Notes under the pieces: model-generated
Told to the model about the DNA's origin: nothing
The model's database searches: none
What the model saw: only the letters and a program-made list of their open reading frames with translations
Translations under genes and position numbers: made by a program
In this document: positions 1-6,824 of the stretch, one piece after another
How the letters are laid out: every line of letters begins with the position of its first letter
How positions within the stretch are numbered: position 1 is the stretch's first letter
Assembly (NCBI GenBank): GCA_903911985.1
Contig: CAIWFP010000225.1
Coordinates: 1 to 9,981 of the forward strand
From: an uncultured Sphingomonadales bacterium
GTDB lineage: Bacteria > Pseudomonadota > Alphaproteobacteria > Sphingomonadales > Sphingomonadaceae
DNA length: 9,981 bases
Direction: 5' to 3'

Positions 1-387
1 GGTCAGGTCGTCGGTATCGACCACCTCGACCCCCGCCTCTCCTAGTTCTTCGCGCAGTTCGAGCCAGCGGGTCTGCTGATCGCGCACCAACTCGGAGACC
101 CGGCGATTGATCGCGGCAAGTTGCTGAATCGGCGCCAGATTATCGGCGCTCGGCGTCACGATGCCGCGGGCCACCTGCCCTTTCAAGCCGGCAACCCGGA
201 CGATATAGAACTCGTCGAGATTGCTGGCGCTGATCGACAAGAAGCGCAACCGCTCCAACAGCGGATGACTGCGATTCCGCGCCTCCTCCAGCACCCGCTG
301 GTTAAAGGCCAGCCAGCTGAGCTCGCGGTTGAAATAGCGATCGGGCGAGCCCACGTGATAGCCCGATTCATGTGCCTGGCTGGTCAT
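1..387 (-). CDS. ppk: Polyphosphate kinase (PPK1), N-terminal part, cut by window edge
   Basis: This is the first 129 codons of a minus-strand gene that runs off the left end without a stop. PPK1 polymerises the gamma-phosphate of ATP into inorganic polyphosphate, reversibly, through an autophosphorylated histidine. That histidine lies in the C-terminal region outside this window. The visible part fits the PPK N-terminal domain: YFNRELSWLAFNQRVLEEA at residues 18-36, LLERLRFLSISASNLDEFY at 43-61 and VRVAGLKGQV at 63-72. The ATG at 387 has a strong Shine-Dalgarno sequence (GGGAGGTG) about 6 bases upstream, and no competing start is needed. The gene is co-directional with queF but 168 bases downstream of it, so it probably has its own promoter. 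The family call is firm; catalytic integrity cannot be judged from this fragment. Confidence 0.95.
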   Translation of the reverse strand, partial: MTSQAHESGYHVGSPDRYFNRELSWLAFNQRVLEEARNRSHPLLERLRFLSISASNLDEFYIVRVAGLKGQVARGIVTPSADNLAPIQQLAAINRRVSELVRDQQTRWLELREELGEAGVEVVDTDDLT

Positions 388-438
388 AATTCACCTCCCG
401 GGGGACAGCCCCATCCGGCAGGCGATTCAGGCCCTAGT

Positions 439-456
439 GTTACACAGGAATGACGC
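439..456 (-). promoter_or_regulatory. Candidate Pho box upstream of ppk
   Basis: Read on the minus strand, this stretch is GCGTCAT-TCCT-GTGTAAC: two 7-base half-sites with a 4-base spacer, about 51 bases upstream of the ppk ATG. Against the general Pho-box pattern (CTGTCAT, 4 AT-rich bases, CTGTMAY), the half-sites match 5 of 7 and 6 of 7 positions. The spacer is not AT-rich and no clear -10 element follows. Polyphosphate kinase genes are PhoB-controlled in several bacteria, so the position is sensible, but a match of this quality can arise by chance. Confidence 0.2.
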
Positions 457-506
457 AAACGGGGATGCGACCCGCCAACCGGCAAAATCCCGCCTTGCCG
501 CCTCAT

Positions 507-521
507 GGAGGCTTGGCCTCC
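507..521 (-). terminator. Hairpin downstream of queF, possible weak terminator
   Basis: A perfect 6-bp stem (GGAGGC / GCCTCC) with a 3-base loop lies 34 bases past the queF stop, in the 168-base gap before ppk. An overlapping alternative stem, CCGC / GCGG, spans 520-532. On the minus strand no T-run follows the stem directly; the nearest is a short TTTT about 20 bases on. It is therefore at best a poor intrinsic terminator and could simply be a structured leader of the ppk transcript. Confidence 0.22.
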
Positions 522-555
522 GCAGTCCGCGGATTCGCCCAAAACCATGTCCGCC

Positions 556-1119
556 TCAGCCCCGCCCGCGATAGGGCGCGACCCCTTGCTCTGGCACCCA
601 CAGCCCGGCCGGCGCCGGGCCCGATTGCCAGAACACATCTATGGGAATGCCGCCGCGCGGATACCAGTAGCCGCCGATACGCAACCATTTCGGAGCCATT
701 TCGGCAAACAATCGCTCGCCGATTCCCACCGTCACCGCCTCGTGAAAACCAGCGTGATTGCGGAACGAGCCGAGAAACAGCTTGAGCGATTTCGACTCGA
801 CGATGGTAGCGCCGGGGGCATAGTCGATCACCAGATGGGCAAAGTCCGGCTGGCCGGTCACCGGGCACAGCGAGGTGAACTCCGGCGCGGCAAAACGTAC
901 CAGAAACAGCGATTCCGGCCTTGGATTGGGCACATAATCCAGCACAGCCTCCTCGGGCGAGGAAGGCAGCGCGCTGTGCTGCCCAAGGTGCAGCGGCGCG
1001 CCATGGCCAGACGACTCCGAGGTTTGGGCCGAGGCTTGGGCGGAGGTTTGGCCGGAGGCTTGGCCCGGGCCGGAGGCGGGGGTTTGGGCGGGTGTCGGGG
1101 GCTCGGCGTCGTCGCTCAT
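556..1119 (-). CDS. queF: NADPH-dependent 7-cyano-7-deazaguanine reductase (preQ1 synthase, QueF)
   Basis: QueF reduces the nitrile of preQ0 to the aminomethyl group of preQ1 in queuosine tRNA modification, a cytoplasmic reaction. The 187-residue protein carries the single-domain QueF signature: EFTSLCPVTGQPDF at 80-93 supplies the nucleophilic Cys85 and proton-donor Asp92, ESKSLKLFLGSFRNH spans 108-122, and HE at 126-127 corresponds to the substrate-binding His/Glu pair. I chose ATG 1119 because GAGG precedes it. A GTG at 1152 would add 11 unsupported residues. The conserved domain begins near residue 45; the first ~44 residues are a low-complexity Ala/Gln/Ser/Thr/Pro extension that single-domain QueF proteins of about 150 residues do not need, and it is encoded partly by a 12-bp tandem repeat. 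The gene is divergent from the proline-rich protein gene. Function is confident; the role of the extension is unknown. Confidence 0.95.
   Translation of the reverse strand: MSDDAEPPTPAQTPASGPGQASGQTSAQASAQTSESSGHGAPLHLGQHSALPSSPEEAVLDYVPNPRPESLFLVRFAAPEFTSLCPVTGQPDFAHLVIDYAPGATIVESKSLKLFLGSFRNHAGFHEAVTVGIGERLFAEMAPKWLRIGGYWYPRGGIPIDVFWQSGPAPAGLWVPEQGVAPYRGRG
1018..1065. repeat. 12-bp tandem repeat, four units, inside the 5' end of queF
   Basis: Four consecutive 12-base units differ by one to a few bases: CGAGGTTTGGGC, CGAGGCTTGGGC, GGAGGTTTGGCC and GGAGGCTTGGCC. On the minus strand each unit encodes a four-residue [A/G]-Q-[A/T]-S block of the QueF N-terminal extension. Because 12 is a multiple of 3, copy-number change keeps the reading frame. 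Degenerate related sequence continues to about 1090. Confidence 0.85.
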
Positions 1120-1192
1120 ATTGGCCTCATGCCGCCTTCGCCGGGCCAGCACAAGCGGGGCAAAGCATTCGGAAGCGGTTCAGTCAGCGCTT

Positions 1193-1210
1193 CTCTGGGA
1201 ATTCCCTGAG
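1193..1210. promoter_or_regulatory. Palindrome in the queF / membrane-protein divergent region
   Basis: An 18-base near-palindrome with core GGGAATTCCC (1197-1206), extended by CTC/GAG arms across one T:T mismatch on each side. It lies 74 bases upstream of the queF ATG and about 75 bases upstream of the ATG at 1285, in the only divergent intergenic region of the window. The placement and symmetry fit an operator for a dimeric regulator, but no specific regulator family is recognised and no clear -35/-10 pair was found beside it. Confidence 0.25.
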
Positions 1211-1284
1211 GTTTATTCACAGGAACGACCCCAAAGCACCGCGCCGATTGGCGGGTGCCCCCATGCGAGGAGCCTGTTGACGGC

Positions 1285-3054
1285 ATGGTATGCCCTGCCC
1301 CCCTATCCCATCAGGCACCGGTTGTGGCTCGCGCCGCGTCCGCTGCATCCTCGGCGCTCGCGCGCGTGCAATCCGCCCTGTTCCGCTGCTATCTGGCATT
1401 CGGCGTGGTGATCTGCCTGAGTGCTGCTCCGCTCCATGCCGCCAATTTTCGCGCGAACAACACGATCAATTCGCGCGATTCCGTGCCGACAGCGCCGGAG
1501 TTTTCCGCTGCTTGGCGGGCCGCCGCCTCTGTTGAAAGCCAATCCGCACGCCCGGCCCCGACGCCCGGCACCGCCCCCCCGGCACCCGGGGGGGCTCCTT
1601 CCGCCCCGCCTGTCACGGCGGAACGGAACCATGGCCGCAGCACTCCCCCCAGCGCCGCCACAATCCGCCCCGCCGCAACCACCTCTGCGACCGGCAACCC
1701 CTCGCCCTATATCAGGATGCAGCCACTCGACGGATTTGCGGCCAAAGGAGAACTGAGCATCCCGCTGCCCTCGACCATGCCACCTTCAACCATGCCACCC
1801 TCGTCCACGGCAGCCGCAGCGCCGCCGCGCCGCCAGTCCGTGCGCCCAGTTCTCCGGCCAATTACCCGGCCAGCGCCACGAGTTCTACCGCACGACAGGC
1901 CAGCGCGGGACTGGACGCCTCCACCTGCGGCAATTTCCCTGCCGCCCGCCAACCCGGTTTCCCCGCAAGTCGGCATCGGCGCCCCTGCGCTTGTGGCAAG
2001 GCCGGAGCCGCCTGCCGTGGCGCCCCCGCATCAGCCTCCGCATCAGCCTCCGCTTGCCCGGCGAATCGCCCCCCATCCGATGGCGCCGCCCGATCTGGCG
2101 CTGATCGCCGCGCTGAAAGACGGCCCCGGTGCGGGCGCTGTCCTGACGCTGGTTTGCGCCGCTGTTATGTGGCGCGCGAACCGCAAAGCGCGATCGGCAA
2201 GGATGCGGAAGGCTCCAACCGCCCTGCCAGCGCCGAAGGCGGAGCTTGTTCTCTCGCCGCCGCCTGCCGAACCGCGCCTGCCACCCCGGGCCGATTGCCT
2301 TGAGGCGGAGCCCGAACCACGTTTGCCCCACCGGGCAGCCCACCATTCCGCAGGCCGCTCGCCGGAACGGGACAACACGGATTCCGGGCAGCCTGCGGTT
2401 GAATCCACGGCAGAGGCCAGCGAACGAATCGCCGAAGGCCGGGCCGCGGGCGCTCCATCCCGCAGCCTTGCGGCCAAGGCGGAGGGGAAAGGCCCGGGCG
2501 CGAAATCGCGCAAATCCCGCAGCCGACCACCCCGCCCCCTCGATGAAACCCTATCGCTCACCTTCGAGCCATTGCGCTTCAGCGCCACGCTGGCCCATGC
2601 CGTGCTGCCCTACCGGCTGAGCGTGACCAACGGTGGTGAGGCGCCGCTCGGCCCGGTCACCATTGGCGGAGACATGGTGGCGGCGGATGTGGCCGCACCT
2701 CCGGCAACGCTGTCCGCGCGGGATGCCGCCCATTTGCCAAACCTCCACACACTGCCCGCACTGGCCCCTGGCGAAACCGTCGCGCTACGGGGCGAATTGC
2801 GGCTGCCGCTGGGCGATATAGTCCCGCTGCGGCTGGGGCTGGCGGCGCTGATGGTGCCACTGGTTCGGCTGAACATAGAAGTACGGGAGAAAGGGAGATC
2901 CGGACGAGCGGGAGCGCCGCTGTCCCGGCTGGCGCAATTCGTGGTGGGCGAGCCTGACGAGGACGCAAGCGAACGGCTGCACCCCTTCCGGCTGGATCTG
3001 GGCCCGCGCAGTTGGGCCGTGGCGGCGCTGGGCGGCGTGGATCTGGTGGCCTGA
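1285..3054 (+). CDS. Proline-rich single-pass membrane protein of unknown function
   Basis: The 589-residue product has no assigned function. In order it shows a hydrophobic signal-like stretch ending in Ala-rich residues (about 32-52, APLHA then AN), a long Pro/Ala/Arg-rich low-complexity region (about 87-270), one hydrophobic segment (about 281-296) followed by a strongly basic stretch (RANRKARSARMRK, 297-309), a second low-complexity linker to about 419, and a compact C-terminal domain (420-575). That domain alternates hydrophobic residues in a beta-sandwich-like pattern, with LSVTNGGEAPLG at 445-456, and closes with LHPFRLDLGPRSW. This resembles a conserved sphingomonad hypothetical-protein family I recall but cannot name. 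By the positive-inside rule the C-terminal domain would be cytoplasmic; this is inference. The start is uncertain: ATG 1285 has GAGGAG 12 bases upstream, while GTG 1255 (10 residues longer) and GTG 1366 (signal peptide at the very N-terminus) are alternatives. Confidence 0.7.
   Translation: MVCPAPLSHQAPVVARAASAASSALARVQSALFRCYLAFGVVICLSAAPLHAANFRANNTINSRDSVPTAPEFSAAWRAAASVESQSARPAPTPGTAPPAPGGAPSAPPVTAERNHGRSTPPSAATIRPAATTSATGNPSPYIRMQPLDGFAAKGELSIPLPSTMPPSTMPPSSTAAAAPPRRQSVRPVLRPITRPAPRVLPHDRPARDWTPPPAAISLPPANPVSPQVGIGAPALVARPEPPAVAPPHQPPHQPPLARRIAPHPMAPPDLALIAALKDGPGAGAVLTLVCAAVMWRANRKARSARMRKAPTALPAPKAELVLSPPPAEPRLPPRADCLEAEPEPRLPHRAAHHSAGRSPERDNTDSGQPAVESTAEASERIAEGRAAGAPSRSLAAKAEGKGPGAKSRKSRSRPPRPLDETLSLTFEPLRFSATLAHAVLPYRLSVTNGGEAPLGPVTIGGDMVAADVAAPPATLSARDAAHLPNLHTLPALAPGETVALRGELRLPLGDIVPLRLGLAALMVPLVRLNIEVREKGRSGRAGAPLSRLAQFVVGEPDEDASERLHPFRLDLGPRSWAVAALGGVDLVA
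1768..1797. repeat. 15-bp tandem repeat in the proline-rich region
   Basis: Two adjacent 15-base units (CCCTCGACCATGCCA and CCTTCAACCATGCCA, 13 of 15 identical) are followed by a degenerate third at 1798-1812. They encode a P-S-T-M-P repeat in the proline-rich part of the membrane protein. The length is in frame, consistent with growth of the linker by repeat slippage. Confidence 0.8.
2028..2051. repeat. 12-bp perfect tandem duplication in the proline-rich region
   Basis: GCATCAGCCTCC occurs twice head to tail without mismatch, encoding HQPPHQPP just before the transmembrane segment. It looks like a recent in-frame duplication in a low-complexity linker. Confidence 0.85.
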
Positions 3055-3155
3055 TCCGGGACAACCCCCCATTCGCAAACACATCTGCCCATTGCGGGAT
3101 GCGAGAATGCGGCCTAATCCCTGCTGCATCGCAGCGTCGAGGAGGGCACGCGAGG

Positions 3156-4016
3156 ATGGACTGTTTGGTCTCGACAGAGTGGCTGGCGAACGAAATGGAG
3201 GCGTGCGACCTCCGAATTGTCGATGCAACCTATCACCTGCCCGATGCCGCCCATCCCAACGGGGGCCGCGACGCGCGCGCCGAATATGTCGCCGGGCATA
3301 TCCCCGGCGCGACCTTCATGGATCTGGCGGATCTGGTGGATACCACCGCCGTTTGCGACAACACCCTGCCCTCGGCGGAAAAATTCGCCAGCCGCATGCA
3401 GGCACTGGGGCTGGGCGATGGCAGCCGCATCGTGGTCTACGACGACAGCGCGATAAAAACCGCCGCGCGCGCCTGGTTCATGCTGCGGATGTTTGGCGCC
3501 AATTATGTGGCGGTGCTGGATGGCGGGCTCGCCCAGTGGAAGGCCGAGGGCCGCGCGCTGGCCAGCGGCGTGGAAAGCCAGCGTCACCGCCATTTCACCC
3601 CCTGGCAGGATGACCGCCGCCTGCGCGACAAGCAGGCGATGCTGGCCAATCTGACCGCCCGCGCGGAGCAGGTGGTGGATGCCCGTTCCGCCGCCCGTTT
3701 TTCCGGCGCCTCGCCAGAGCCGCGCCCCGGCCTTGCCGCCGGTCATATTCCCGGCGCGCTGAACCTGCCCTATTCGGCCTTGTTCGACGATGCGGGGCGC
3801 TATCGGTCTAAATCGGAAATCCGCGACGCCTTCGAGGGCGCGGGCGTCGATCTTTCCCGCCCGGTCATCGCCACCTGCGGCAGCGGCATGACCGCCTGCG
3901 TGCTGGCCTTTGCCCTGCACCTGATCGGCAAGGAGGATGTCTCGCTCTATGATGGCAGCTGGGCCGAATGGGGCGCCGATGCCGCCACGCCCAAGGCCGT
4001 ATCGGTGCCGGTGTGA
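3156..4016 (+). CDS. sseA: 3-mercaptopyruvate sulfurtransferase, two-rhodanese-domain protein
   Basis: The enzyme moves sulfur from 3-mercaptopyruvate to a thiol or cyanide acceptor through a cysteine persulfide, releasing pyruvate; it acts in cysteine catabolism and sulfane-sulfur supply. The 286-residue product has the usual length. The inactive N-terminal rhodanese domain covers about 1-140 (GHIPGATFMD at 48-57, VYDDS at 94-98, LDGGLAQW at 121-128). The catalytic domain covers about 165-280 (VDARSAARFSG, GHIPGALNLPYS at 196-207). The active loop CGSGMTA starts at Cys241; the CGSG[V/M]TA type marks mercaptopyruvate sulfurtransferases, whereas thiosulfate sulfurtransferases usually have a basic residue in the loop. 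YDGSWAEWG at 265-273 is also typical. I chose ATG 3156 because AGGAGG (3140-3145) precedes it and the protein matches family length; the frame stays open upstream but that part is not conserved-looking. The metC start follows 13 bases after the stop. Confidence 0.93.
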   Translation: MDCLVSTEWLANEMEACDLRIVDATYHLPDAAHPNGGRDARAEYVAGHIPGATFMDLADLVDTTAVCDNTLPSAEKFASRMQALGLGDGSRIVVYDDSAIKTAARAWFMLRMFGANYVAVLDGGLAQWKAEGRALASGVESQRHRHFTPWQDDRRLRDKQAMLANLTARAEQVVDARSAARFSGASPEPRPGLAAGHIPGALNLPYSALFDDAGRYRSKSEIRDAFEGAGVDLSRPVIATCGSGMTACVLAFALHLIGKEDVSLYDGSWAEWGADAATPKAVSVPV

Positions 4017-4029
4017 ACCGTACCCCGCA

Positions 4030-5258
4030 ATGAGTGGCCCCGACGAAACCTCTGGCCCCGGCACAAGGCTGGTGGGCGCTGGCCGCCGCCCTGAATGGAC
4101 CGGCACGGGCGACCAACCCGGCGCGGTGGTCAGCCCGCCCGTGTGGCGCGCTTCCACCCACCTCTATCCCGACATGGCATCGCTTCGCTCTGCACCGGCC
4201 GCAACGAGGATGGGCGGTTCTACTATGGCCGCAGGGGTTCCCCCACCCAATGGGCACTGGCCGAGGCCCTGACGCAAATCGAACCCGGCGCGGCGGGCAC
4301 CGTGCTCTACCCTTCCGGCGTGGCCGCGATCGCGGGCGTGCTGCTCAGCGTGCTGAAGCCCGGCGATGTGTTGCTGATGACCGACAACGCCTATGATCCG
4401 AGCCGGGTGATGGCGCGGGGGCTATTGAAAGACTTCGGCGTGGAAACCCGCTGGTTCGACCCCACCGATACCGCCGCCTTCGAGGCTGCCCTGTGCGAGC
4501 GCACCGCCGCCGTGCTGCTCGAATCGCCCGGCAGCCTGACGATGGAGGTGCAGGATGTGCCCGCCATCTGCGCCATGGCCCGCGCGCGGGGGATCGTCAC
4601 CATCCTCGACAACACCTGGGCCAGCCCGCTCGGCTTTGCCGCGCTGTCGCATGGTGTGGACATCAGCGTGATGAGCCTGACCAAGCACGTCGGCGGCCAT
4701 TCCGATGTGATGATGGGCAGCGCCAGCGCCAGCGAGGCGCTCTATCAAAAACTGCGCCGCCGCGCGCAAATGCTGGGTCAGGTGGTCAGCCCCGATGACG
4801 CCGCGCTGGTGCTGCGCGGGCTTCGCACCATGGCTATCAGGCTGGAGCGCGAGACGGCCAGTGCCATCGCCATCGCCCGCTGGCTGGAGGGGCGGCCAGA
4901 GGTGGCCCGCGTGCTGTGCCCGATGCTGCCGGGCTCGCCCGGACACGAGTTGTGGCTGCGCGATTTTACCGGCGGCTGCGGGCTGTTCTCCTTCGTGCTG
5001 AAGGGCGGCACCAGCGCCGCGCGCGATGCCTTCATCGACGCGCTCTCGCTCTTCGGCATCGGCTATAGCTGGGGCGGCTTCGAGAGCCTTGCGACGCCAG
5101 TTGACCCCGCCACCATCCGCACCGCCTCGCTCTGGCCGCTGCCCGGCATGGACGAGGCGGACCGCTTCGGCATCCGCCTGGCCATCGGGCTGGAGGATGC
5201 GGGTGATCTGATCGCGGATCTGGAGGCCGGGTTCGAGGCTTGGCGGGGATATAGATGA
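4030..5258 (+). pseudogene. metC: Cystathionine beta-lyase (MetC), interrupted by a single-base frameshift
   Basis: MetC is a PLP enzyme that splits cystathionine to homocysteine, pyruvate and ammonia in methionine synthesis. The N-terminal family sequence is read from ATG 4030 (TRLVGAGRRPEWTG, then GAVVSPPVWRASTHLYPD) up to codon 54 (4189-4191). The rest (TGRNEDGRFYYGRRGSPT onward) is read from 4194 in a different frame. Restoring one base after 4193 gives a continuous 409-residue protein, near family size. In that numbering the PLP lysine is Lys219 (SLTKHVGGHSD) and the cofactor-contacting Asp is Asp194 (LDNTWASP). As written, translation from 4030 stops at 4270-4272 after 80 residues. An ATG at 4095 opens the second frame, but its first 33 residues are out-of-frame nonsense and no ribosome site precedes it. 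Everything after the lesion looks intact, so this is either a very recent mutation or a sequencing/assembly error. The stop overlaps the next start (ATGA). Confidence 0.9.
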
Positions 5259-5647
5259 CATTCTCGAATTGGTTGACGAAGGTCGGACTATCGCCATCGG
5301 GAACCGAGATCCACTTTTCCGCTCCCGCCTCGGTTCTCCTTTCTGCGCCAATCGCAGACCATCCCGAAGAGGCCGCGCCAGAACCGGCTCACCATTTCGC
5401 CGGTTTCTTTGTCAAATTACCCCTGGTTATCGAATACACCGATGCACACGGGCAAGAATCGGTACGTCGCATTACATGTTATCGCTTCGACCCCGATAGC
5501 GGGGCGGTGATGGCCAAATGCCTCGAACGCAATGCCGTCCGCCGATTTCGGCTCGATCGCATAAGTGCCGCGTATGATCCAAATACAGGCGAAGTGATAG
5601 ATGTGGGGCGACTGCCCATCCTGCTGCATGAATCTGCGATTGAATAG
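5255..5647 (+). CDS. Small WYL-like domain protein, unknown function
   Basis: This 130-residue protein begins at the ATGA that ends metC, so it should be translationally coupled to it. I do not recognise an exact family. The central part (about residues 57-110) has the pattern of a WYL-type beta domain: VIEYTDAHGQESVRRIT, then AKCLERNAVRRFRLDRI, resembling the C-terminal strands of WYL proteins in which a Cys and a run of Arg residues precede an R[LF]DRI motif. There is no DNA-binding domain, signal peptide or membrane segment. The first ~45 residues are variable and Ala/Pro-rich. By hand count, bases 5281-5640 are about 57% G+C, while a 60-base line inside metC (4861-4920) is 77%, so the gene is compositionally unlike its neighbour and may be a transferred or poorly adapted gene. 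The reading frame is real on the evidence of the overlap and the domain pattern; its role is open. Confidence 0.68.
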   Translation: MTFSNWLTKVGLSPSGTEIHFSAPASVLLSAPIADHPEEAAPEPAHHFAGFFVKLPLVIEYTDAHGQESVRRITCYRFDPDSGAVMAKCLERNAVRRFRLDRISAAYDPNTGEVIDVGRLPILLHESAIE

Positions 5648-5725
5648 CCCTCGCAAAAGCTGAACTTGCCTCGGCTAAAGCCAATCTGGCTGGCCAACTG
5701 GCAAAAATCCCGCCAATGCGACAGG

Positions 5726-6532
5726 ATGAACGTTCCTGCCCCCCTTCCCGAATCCAGCACTGGCACGCCCGGCCCGGTCGCATCGGGAAAAGTGTGGCTG
5801 GTTGGCGCCGGTCCCGGCGATCCTGATCTCCTGACCCTGCGCGCCGCGCGCCTTATCGGGCAAGCCACGGTCATCGTGCATGACGGACTGGTCGATCCGC
5901 GCATCATGGCGCTGGCTCCGCCCGCCGCGCGCCTTGTTTCCGTGGCAAAGCGCCGCGCCCGCCACACCATGCCGCAAGAGCAGATCAACGCCCTGCTGGT
6001 GGCAGAGGCGCTGGCTGGCAACGATGTCATCAGGCTGAAGGGCGGCGATCCGTTCATCTTTGGCCGTGGCGGCGAAGAGGCCGAGGCCTGCAAGGCCGCT
6101 GGCGTTACCGTCGAGGTAGTGCCGGGGATCAGCGCCGCCATGGGTGCCGCCGCCGCCGCGCTCATGCCGCTCACCCACCGCGATGCGGCCAGCGTGGTCA
6201 GCTTCGTGGCCGGACAATGCAAGGGTCTCACCGAGCAGAACTGGGCCGGGCTTGCCGGCGTTGGCCGCACGCTGGTCATTTATATGGGCGTGGCCACCGC
6301 ATCGGCCATATCCGAAAAGCTCATCGCCGATGGCCTGGCGCCAGAAACACCGGTCGCGGTGGTGGAAAACGCCACCCGTGCGGATATGCGGGTACTGCGC
6401 GCGCCGCTGGCCGGGCTTGCCAATCTGGTCGAGGATGCGCATGTGCGCGGGCCATCGATCATCATCATCGGCGCGGTCACCGCCCGCCCCGATTCTGAAC
6501 TGCGCGTTCTCGCGCTGGAGAGTGAACTGTGA
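5726..6532 (+). CDS. cobA: Uroporphyrinogen-III C-methyltransferase (SUMT)
   Basis: SUMT uses two S-adenosylmethionine molecules to convert uroporphyrinogen III to precorrin-2, the branch point to siroheme and cobalamin; here siroheme for the adjacent sulfite reductase is the evident purpose. The 268-residue product has all class-III methyltransferase landmarks: VGAGPGDPDLLT at 26-37, DGLVD at 53-57, RLKGGDPFIFGRGGEE at 103-118, VVPGISA at 131-137, PLTHR at 148-152 and YMG at 186-188. It is the single-domain form without the N-terminal dehydrogenase/ferrochelatase of CysG, so precorrin-2 oxidation and iron insertion must be encoded elsewhere. I chose ATG 5726; an upstream in-frame TTG at 5666 would add 20 residues with no family support. 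The ribosome site is weak (AGG immediately before the ATG). The stop overlaps the next GTG start by four bases (GTGA). Confidence 0.93.
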   Translation: MNVPAPLPESSTGTPGPVASGKVWLVGAGPGDPDLLTLRAARLIGQATVIVHDGLVDPRIMALAPPAARLVSVAKRRARHTMPQEQINALLVAEALAGNDVIRLKGGDPFIFGRGGEEAEACKAAGVTVEVVPGISAAMGAAAAALMPLTHRDAASVVSFVAGQCKGLTEQNWAGLAGVGRTLVIYMGVATASAISEKLIADGLAPETPVAVVENATRADMRVLRAPLAGLANLVEDAHVRGPSIIIIGAVTARPDSELRVLALESEL

Positions 6533-6824
6533 ATATCCTGACGGGAAATGACCTGAAGACCGGCGCGGTCATCTGGTGGGACGGCTCTGGCTGGTCGCTG
6601 CACGTGAACGATGCCGCAGCGGTGGGAGACGAAGCCGCTGGCATCATTGCCACGGAGCAGGCCGCCCGCCGGGTGAATGGCGCCTATCTCATCGAGGCCG
6701 AGGCTGCGCCTGAAGGCATTCGCCCCGGCCATATCAAGGAGCGCATCCGCGCCCTTGGCCCCACCGTCCGCCTCGACCTGTCCTTGAAGCCCGCCGATCC
6801 TGCGGCCGGAAACTGGGTGATCTG

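Noticed and set aside
505..1209. Plus-strand open frame of 234 codons opposite queF
   Set aside because: The translation is Arg/Gly-rich low complexity and lies antisense to the catalytically complete queF.
3092..3120. Sigma-70 promoter TTGCGG - 17 bases - TAATCC upstream of sseA
   Set aside because: Spacing is right and the position is plausible, but the -35 matches only 3 of 6 and the -10 only 2 of 6 consensus bases.
3123..3135. Hairpin GCTGC-ATC-GCAGC ahead of sseA as a riboswitch or attenuator
   Set aside because: The stem is only five base pairs with no conserved riboswitch core or T-run, and such stems are common in GC-rich DNA.
3114..4157. Minus-strand open frame (347 codons) opposite sseA
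   Set aside because: It mirrors sseA codon by codon and shows no family motif. sseA has full-length two-domain rhodanese conservation on the plus strand.
4095..4193. ATG 4095 as the true start of an intact 387-residue MetC
   Set aside because: The first 33 residues in that frame do not resemble MetC, while the overlapping frame from 4030 does, and no ribosome binding site precedes 4095.
4186..4200. Programmed ribosomal frameshift in metC
   Set aside because: No slippery heptamer, homopolymer run or obvious downstream pseudoknot is visible at the junction, and MetC is not known for recoding.
5666..5725. TTG 5666 as the start of the SUMT gene
   Set aside because: It adds 20 residues with no family similarity and has no Shine-Dalgarno sequence. 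The ATG at 5726 gives the usual length.
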